DNA of 11,590 nt from Ectocarpus siliculosus (lineage: Eukaryota; Sar; Phaeophyceae; Ectocarpales; Ectocarpaceae). A program made the position numbers and the translations under genes. The DNA is taken from NCBI GenBank assembly GCA_000310025.1, contig FN649736.1, positions 3,764,155-3,775,744 of the forward strand, in the 5' to 3' direction. A model generated the notes under the pieces. It did not search any database, was not told where the DNA came from, and worked only from the letters and a program-made list of their open reading frames with translations. Of this stretch, positions 1 through 7,900 are shown one piece after another (position 1 is the first letter of the stretch; the number at the start of each line of letters is the position of its first letter).

Positions 1-232
1 TGGGGGGTTGGTTTCAAAAGGAAAAGGGGGGCTAAAAAACCCCCCTTTTTTTACCCCCCCCGGCCCCCGGCCCCCCCCCCCTTCCGGATCAAAAGTCAGC
101 AAACGCCCAATCACAATCAACGGCGTGAAACGACCCCTTACATGGCACCAAAACCCCATTGACAATCGTTCGCGCAGCATTCTCGGCCAACCCCCCCCCC
201 CCAACGAGTGTCTACAAAAAGAAAACGCGCAC
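1..232. other. Low-quality window edge / intron 8 start
   Basis: This stretch is dominated by runs of C, G and A (for example 54-80 and 190-202) and reads like uncalled or slipped homopolymers. On the minus strand it begins with GTGCGC directly after the exon ending at 233, so its first bases are the donor of the next F-BAR gene intron. I see no further exon in it. Base-level calls here should not be trusted. Confidence 0.6.
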
Positions 233-349
233 CTTGGTGATGAGGGGTGCGTGGAACAGCTCCACCAGCGTCTGCCGACACGCGGCCGGGGTTTCCCCTT
301 CTACCTCCGGGGGCACCCATTCCTCCTCCGTCGGCGGCGGGGGTAGGTC
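233..349 (-). CDS. F-BAR gene exon 8 (Pro/Glu-rich segment)
   Basis: 39 codons between TTTTTTCCTCAG|GAC and AAG|GTGCGC, phase 0. DLPPPPTEEEWVPPEVEGET is proline/acidic and probably unstructured. RQTLVELFHAPLITK follows and looks helical. The segment lies beyond the membrane-binding domain, and the polyproline run could serve as an SH3 or WW ligand (inference). The gene clearly continues to the left, outside the readable sequence. Confidence 0.75.
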
Positions 350-1885
350 CTGAGGAAAAAAGCCACGGGCGAGCAGGGGATTAGGTACTGAGCTTTTGAA
401 CGTCTTAGGATTGACCACGCGTGTCATCGAGAGGACGGGGCATTGTTTTCCTACAGGACTAATCGGTAACCGATGAAACACCATCGTTCCTTCCTACTTT
501 GCCAAAGGCGGCGCAAAAACGTGTATCTACACCACTCCACGCCTTTTCAGTCCATTTCTTATAACCCAGCACAGCTACCGCCTTTCTCCTGGCTATCCCA
601 TTCCTCAGAATTGTCTCAAGAGGGACGCGACCGAATCAGCGTTGACTGACGGTCGCATGAAAAATAGACATCGGTGTGCAAACGGTGGAGGAGAGGAGAG
701 GAGAGGGGGGAAACCATCATCCACCGGGCCCCCTCGTCAACAACGACCTTTTGCAAACAAAAACAAGCTCCTACTACACCGCAAACAAGGGACGGCGGTG
801 GTGAGTGTAACCAAATTCCAGCAGACCACCGCCAACAAACAAAAAAAAACACACACATCCACAAAACAACAACACCAACCTGGCCGACCCCAAACAACCG
901 TTGGAGCGCGAGCGCCGCCCCCCTCCGATCCGCCCGAGAGGACAAAACTCCCGCCCCGCCCCCCCCCCCTCCCCCCGCGCCGAGCCCTACCCCGTTCGCC
1001 GCCTCAACCAAAGATGTAGCGGAGCCCGGAGCCGAAGCTGCCGCCCCACCCACGGCATCTTCTTTTCTGGCTGCGGCGGCGGCCGTGGCCTGAGCAGCGG
1101 CGGCCGCGACGGAGTCGCTCGCTACCTCCCGGCGGGCGGAGCGGATGAAGTTCCGAAGGTCCATCTCCACGTTAACGGCTTCCATCAACTGCGAAGGCGC
1201 GCGGGGGGTGGGGGGGTGCACTCATGTAAACGCATGCCGTACACCATTGACCTCGCATCCCTACAACGAAGTGATATGCCCGGTTTCGCCGGCCCCAGGC
1301 TACGTTGCACGAGGATGAGCCAGAAAGGGGAGGGGCGCACTCATGTTTTCCATACCTTCGCTGCCAGACCAAGCGTCCTCCAGACGACGGACGTGGGCTT
1401 GCTCCTGTGCCACGCACGATAGGGCTCGCTATTTTTCGAGCCCAGCTCGTCCAACTCTCATGATGGAGGGGGGGAAATCGACGTTGAGTTCGTCTGAGCT
1501 GTAGGTGTTGGGTTCGATAAAAAAAAGCCGTGGGAAACTCTCTCGTTGGCCACTTGTTGTACACACGCCCCACCCCCGGCGCGTCAGAGATAAAAAAAAA
1601 TTGCGGATTCGACTCGTACGAAAAAGCACATGGAAGCTCCAAAAAATGTTCATGTGTACAGCGGTAGTATTATAGTGCCGCAGGTCACCTTGAACAGCAT
1701 CTGCAGGTCGTACTGCTGGTTGGCCAGGGAGCTGCTCTCGAACACCACGTGCTTGCGCATCCCGTCTTGCGCCTCCGAGACCAGCTGCTCCTCGCAGCCC
1801 TGGAAATCCGTTAGCACGCGCTGGAACTCCTGCGGGGCAAGAAATACAATACCCGGCGAAAAAAAAAGGCAGGCGTTGGTCGGAA

Positions 1886-1927
<42 letters not shown>

Positions 1928-4900
1928 TTTTTATTATTATTAGCATCGACCGCGCTGTTCGGCTGACCAATGAAAAGACGTCAGTCTCAGTGCGGCTGAA
2001 AACACAAAACACTTCTAAATGTGTGTGTGTGCGTGCGGGTGAGCAGTAGAGGTTGAAACGACATACAGCAGTCCCGTGGAGAACCATTTTTGCTCGGCGA
2101 CCAAACGAAAAACTTTGCACCCTCAGAGGAATAAAACAGAATACAAGCGCAAGCTCGCTATTTACTGCTGTGACACCGCATAAAATGCCCCCCCCCTCAC
2201 CCTCACCCCCCGGGGGGCCCCGTGTATTGGAGTCGCTGCAAAACACGCTACTGCTGTGGAGGTCAGGATACGGTACAAGTACACTAACTATAGGTCTGCG
2301 AGATGTGTGATAAAATCACCGGCATTCTTTCTGAGGATCGTTACACGTAGACTCCTCTCATTCTCAACGGCTGCGAATGGTCGACGAATCTTCAGGAGAT
2401 TGGGAAATGAATCCCACGAAGCCTCACCGACCTCTCCACGCCACCCTAGCTGGATTGAGTTCGCTCGGTCCCGCTTGGCATCCCTTTACATAGAGACAAC
2501 CTCCGGTGGCAGGTAATCGCCACGAACCACACTCCGGACCCCACGCTCTCTCAGCACCAGGGGCTCCAAACTACTCTACTACGTGAGACTCGAAAACCAG
2601 GTTGCCGTCTCACATGCCTTATCCAGGTTCGGATGTTGTCCTCCTTAGTACAGCAGTTGGTTCTATTGTTTAACCGCTGACACTGGCGCCTTCGCGCGTG
2701 CAGCAACAAACCGTTACCGCGGTCGATTCCAATCAAAGAAAACCGACACCTCAACTATACCCTTCTCCTCTCTGCCCCAACACATCAACAACACAAACAA
2801 CATCAACAACAGCAAACGCCAAAAACACGCCCTGTGTTGCTACGAAATGTTGTTACGAAACACACATGCAATCACAGAAAGAAAACCCCCGTTCGAGACA
2901 AAAAAACAAAACACAAATCACAGCAGCAATCGCGCTACATGCTGTCTCCACCCACACACGCACCTGCACCGCGGAGTGCACCCCGGAGCGCAGAGCCACC
3001 CAGCACGCCAGGCACGCCTTCCTCGCCTCCTCCGCCGCGTCCGCCGCCGCCTGCGCCGACTCGATCAGGGCCTCCTTGCGCGTCTTCTCCGACGGCAGGA
3101 ACCACTGCACCAGATCCTTCTTGTTCGACGAGGAGGGCATCGCCTCTCGGACCTTGTCCAGGGTGGCCGACATCGCGCGTCTTCTCAGCGGGGGCGCCGG
3201 GGCGCCGGCACCGGCAAGCGGTGAGGGGGGAAGAGCAACAGCGGCGGGCCGCCGCCCCCCCCCGCCGCTGTTGCTGTTGCTGGTGGTGCTTTCGGGAGTG
3301 GTTGACGATCGCTCGAGAGACGGGCGGCGCCTTGGTTCTGAGGAGGGTACGGCGCCGCCTTCGACGGCGGCCGAGAGACTCAGCGCCGCTTCCCGGTGAC
3401 ACCGGTGGTACTGGGGGGAGGGTAGCGAACGTGCGGCAATCGGAGGGGTTTGAGGTGTTTCGGGGAGGGGGGGGTGCTGAGTTGACACGTTTTCTTTTTC
3501 TTGCAAACACACAGAAGATTAAACCATCTCTTCCACAGACAAAGAGTCCGGGATAAATTAGCAATGAAAAAATCATCGCGTTGTTTGTATGATGGCCAAC
3601 TTTTTGGAGGTACTCTGTTGTAGTTGAACGTACCCTGGTGTGCGAACGCCGGTACTTCTCATCAGCGGCCCTCGTGTCTCGCTGAAGCTTGGTCGCCTTC
3701 GCCACCTTTTTTATTGTGTTGTTTCGCCGAGCACAAAGAGGACGAAAGCCACACAGCACGGCAGGGGGCGACATTTCCCCCAGGGGGCGATAAATATGGT
3801 CCATACTGGGCGGGGGGGGGGGGGCGTACTCTTGCGTTTTGCATGCCTTAACGGTAATACCATTGACAACGCGTCCCCGAGAGGACGGAGAGAGCATTGT
3901 TCCCACAGGACCGATCACCGATGGCCAATCGGTCCTTCCTACTTTGCCAAAGGTGGCTCAAATGGGGGGGAGGGGGTGCTCTATCGCATGAAAGTCATGC
4001 TAGACCAGTGACCTCGCGTCCTCGAGAGGACGGAGCAGGGGCGGGCGGAAAGAGATACAGAGAGCACGGCAGGGCGACGAGGGGTTTACGCATTCCAGCT
4101 GCACTGGCATCGCACATTGATGGTGGCATACCCCGTGCACGATTACCCCCCGCCCGCCTTTCCTCCCCCCATCATCTCTTTCCAGCCATTCCGCAATCGA
4201 GCCGTACGGTCTCCATGAATTGACAATAGAAAAAAATGGGTATCTATGAAGCTGAGAACATGCCTACACAGACAAACAAACACAAACACTCGGGCAAGCT
4301 GTAGCATAATCAGCAGCAGTTCGCACCAGGGCCTTTGTCTTCGAGCTGAGCTGTCCTCTCAGCTCCGTCAGCGGCTCGAGCACGTCGCTCGAGATGTTCT
4401 TCGCCAGCGCGCGGTGCTGCACCGCCTTGTTGACGAGGTCGGACCGCAGCCCCTCGAGGCCCTCGCGGAACGACCCGGCGTCCAAGCCGTCCCGAAACGC
4501 CTGCGGTATTTTCGTGTTTTTGTGTTTTCGTGTGTGTGTGTGTGTGTGTGTGGTTTCTTACTATACTGGTGTGTGTGCTTGGTTGATGTATTGGCATCCG
4601 ACAAATCTCAACCGGGAATGCAGACATCGGTCTAATGGACTTCTAAGAAACGACAAAATTAAAAATCTATCTATAACGCTGACCCCCAAGCTTGGGGGGG
4701 GGGGGGTCCCGGAGGAAGCTGGGTCGACGGTTCCAATCTCCGGAATCACTGCAGTCCTTTGTGATATAAACCGAGACACGATGCTACTGCTGTACAATAG
4801 TGCAACGGGACTGCTCCGTGTGCTCTGCAATAGTGGAGGAGCTGGAAGGTGGCGCGGTTGTAAATAGGGGCAGGACGACAAAAGCTAAACCTTGCATGGG

Positions 4901-7900
4901 GTGAGTGTATACAGCATGCGTTCGTGTGCATCATCCACAGCGTGGCGGCAAGGGTGCTGCCTCCTGTGCACGGGTCAACCGCCGGAGTGCACTCCGCCTC
5001 TCCGAGAGCGGCGCGGCCCAGCTCTATCTATCCCTCGCGATTGCTACTACTGTAATTCGGCCTGCCTCTCATCATACGCATATATTGTACAACCAACCTT
5101 TGCACCTGATTTGCCACCTTGTCCAGCCCCTTCGCGTAGGACTCTTCCAGCCCAACCCTGCCCTTGATCATCACGCACAGCTGCGTCGCGTGTTCGATCG
5201 GTCGGGGATGAGGTTTTTCGAGTCAAGAAATGGGGTTGAGAAGAAGAGTGACAGTGTAGTTGAGAACCCTTACTTTGCGATCATCCTTACATCCATACGC
5301 ACGAAAAACCAGGCCGGTCCCATGAAATTCACAGCCATCTTGGGGACTTCTAGTCCATTTTCTACAACTGAATACTGAAAAGAAGTGCTGCTGCCCATGC
5401 ATTTTGTCTCCGTTGTGAGTTTGGTGTCGCGTGGAAGATGGCGGTGGTTTAACCGACCACCATGTACACACTCGCAGCACTATCTGATGGGGTGAGCATG
5501 TGGGGGTTTTCAGTGTTGGGATTTTCGTGCGTGGTGGGGTGCTGCTGTACCACCGGTGAACCACTGAACCCCTTTTGTGTGGGAGGTGTGATTGGGAGGT
5601 GTGCTCTCGGCCACTACCTTTTCTCTCTCCACCTCCACGTCGGTCTCTCTCTCTACCAATCGAGTCTTGCTTGGCCCACTCTCTCTCGGCCGAATACAGC
5701 CGACTACATCGACCCCGTCAAGTGTTAGACTAGTACCGACAGAAGGGCAGAGAGAACGGAACGGTTTTTAATGTGAAGACAACAACAACAACAACAACAA
5801 CAACAACATCCCCGTATCTCGCCCCAACAAGGGCTTGCTTCACCGTGCACAGTTCGTCCAACACACTAGTGTGATCGATCAACAGATTCTGTTTGCAGGC
5901 GTAGGATTCCCGGGGGGTTGTGCAAGTCTCGCACAATCGGTAGACTCCCAAAAGAACAGTAAAACAACAGCTCGAAGCGCATCGACCTCTCCAGCCGACT
6001 ATTGTAAGTACCAACGATCGTACTGGGTTCCACGATACCGAAGATCTGAAGGTAACGGACAGCTCCAACAACATTTAGTCCTTCGTTCCGTGACAGATTC
6101 GTACAAGCACAACAGTATCGGTAGATCACACTTTTCGTTGCTTTCATCGTTTGGCTTCATTGTACTTCGTTTGCGATGGACCGCGGCCCATCTCAGTCCG
6201 TCGCAAACGAAGTACAATGACGTCACACGATGGAAGCAACGACAAGTGCGATCTACCGATACTGTGAGTTCTACGAATTTGTCATACGAACGAAGGGATA
6301 CGTGATGTTGGAGATTAGATTTTCATTACTGGTATGTAGTAGGGAACAGCTGGACTGCTGTACAAAAAGGCATGAAGGAAAAAAAAAACCAGAATACAAG
6401 GGTATCTACAAGGCCAACTTCGCGCTGCCGGGGTCAGTGGATGCCCCACCAGTCACGGACGGGCAACCAGCCCTCTCGCCTCCGAGTCAGGGGGGACCAA
6501 GCCCCGACCAGGGCACCAACGGCGAATGGCGAAAGTGGTTACACAGAGGCAGCCGAAGCCATCGCGAGACAAAAGGACAATCGCCCAAATCAGCAGGCAC
6601 GTTGTTTCGCGTCAAACCCGAGATAGGTTGGGAACTGCTGGAAAGAGAGATCAGGATGGTGTCTATACTGTATTCAACGTGATCATAGCAAGACATTTTT
6701 CGATTTTTTCCAGGAGGAAGGTGTGTTGGACGTGTTGGAGAAGAGTTCCAAGGTGAAGCACGTTGAATGAATGTATCCTGAAATTTTTTTACAGCTCCCA
6801 ACCAAGTTGCTATCTCTCTCTCTCTCTCTTGGCCGTGCACAGCCGGCTACCACCATCCCCGTGTCTCGACCAACACGGACCTGCTGCACCGTGCGCCGTT
6901 GATCTATCAGGCACTCGAACCCGCCTTCACATCTTCATCAGCAAGGTGTCGTATGGACCGGTACAGAGCTTGACCATGGCGTCTTCGAGTGCCCGCAGAA
7001 AGGAAGATGGATTCCTACGGAGTCCCATCGAACGAAGAAAGTCCGAGAAATCGTGCCTCGCACAAGACTGGCAGGAACTACCGATGCGTGAGTCAGAGCA
7101 ACCTTAAGACTACATGTATGCACTCCTGAGGTTGCTCTGAGTCGCGCATCTCTGGTTCCTGCAAGTCTTGGTGCGAGCCGAGATTTCTCGGAATCTTCTT
7201 CGCGCGATGGGAATGCGCGAGAATCCTTCAGCCCTTCTGCGGGCACTCGAAGATGCCATGATCAAGCTCTGTACCGGTCGATACCTTGCCGACGATCATG
7301 CTCCACAAGCGAAACTACTTCTTGTACACCTTATACATACCCACCCCAAATCACCCCTTCAGCCCTGCTACACCAGTACTCGTACACGACCATCACCGCT
7401 GCGGCGTCCCGAGTGGAAGCAACCCGGCGGCTCAAAAACAGCGCCAGGAAGCAAGCACACAAGACCCCGACAAGCAGCAATTTTGACAACATGACCAGCA
7501 GCGTATGTATGCGCATGTACCGATGGCGCCCGCACTGAGAAGTACTGTAACTTGACTCTTTGAAACTCGGAGACTGGACGGTTTAGAAACTTGAGAACTT
7601 GGAGCACCATCTGCGAGCCCGGTTAAGAAGCTCTTCACTAAAACCTAGATAGAAATGTAGCGGCCATTTGTAGCCCACAAGAGGAACTACAGCAGTAAGG
7701 ACCCCAACCTCGACCAAAGGTATCGAAGTAGAGGTTCTTAAGCGCTGGCGCCGTTCTGAACATGGATTCATCAACAGGGCAAAGATGAACTTGTCGTATG
7801 AATTAGGAAACATAAAATACAACGACAGAAAGACTACAAATACCCATTCGAGATATGACCACAGCAGTCGAACGGGATGTGTTAAAGTATTAATATTTAC

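Larger units (their letters stand above)
3706..4326 (-). other. F-BAR gene intron 3
   Basis: 621 nt. It contains the best copy of the interspersed repeat (3808-3970) followed directly by a second copy (3963-4040), both with long G runs on the plus strand. No exon seen. Confidence 0.6.

Noticed and set aside
1495-1530. tRNA-like B box (GGGTTCGATA)
   Set aside because: No A box, no foldable acceptor or anticodon arm, and the following poly-A breaks the structure.
2698-3556. Plus-strand open frames of 233 and 240 codons
   Set aside because: They are the antisense of exon 5 and GC-rich introns. Products are Pro/Arg/Ser-rich low complexity and the opposite strand carries a recognisable F-BAR segment.
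2935-3918. 327-codon minus-strand open frame
   Set aside because: It contains exon 4 in frame, but the rest is intron and exon 5 read in the wrong frame, giving a glycine-rich product. The openness is a by-product of high GC content.
5919-5938. Small stem TTGTGC...GCACAA
   Set aside because: A six-base stem with a short loop is common by chance, and no T-tract or partner feature follows.
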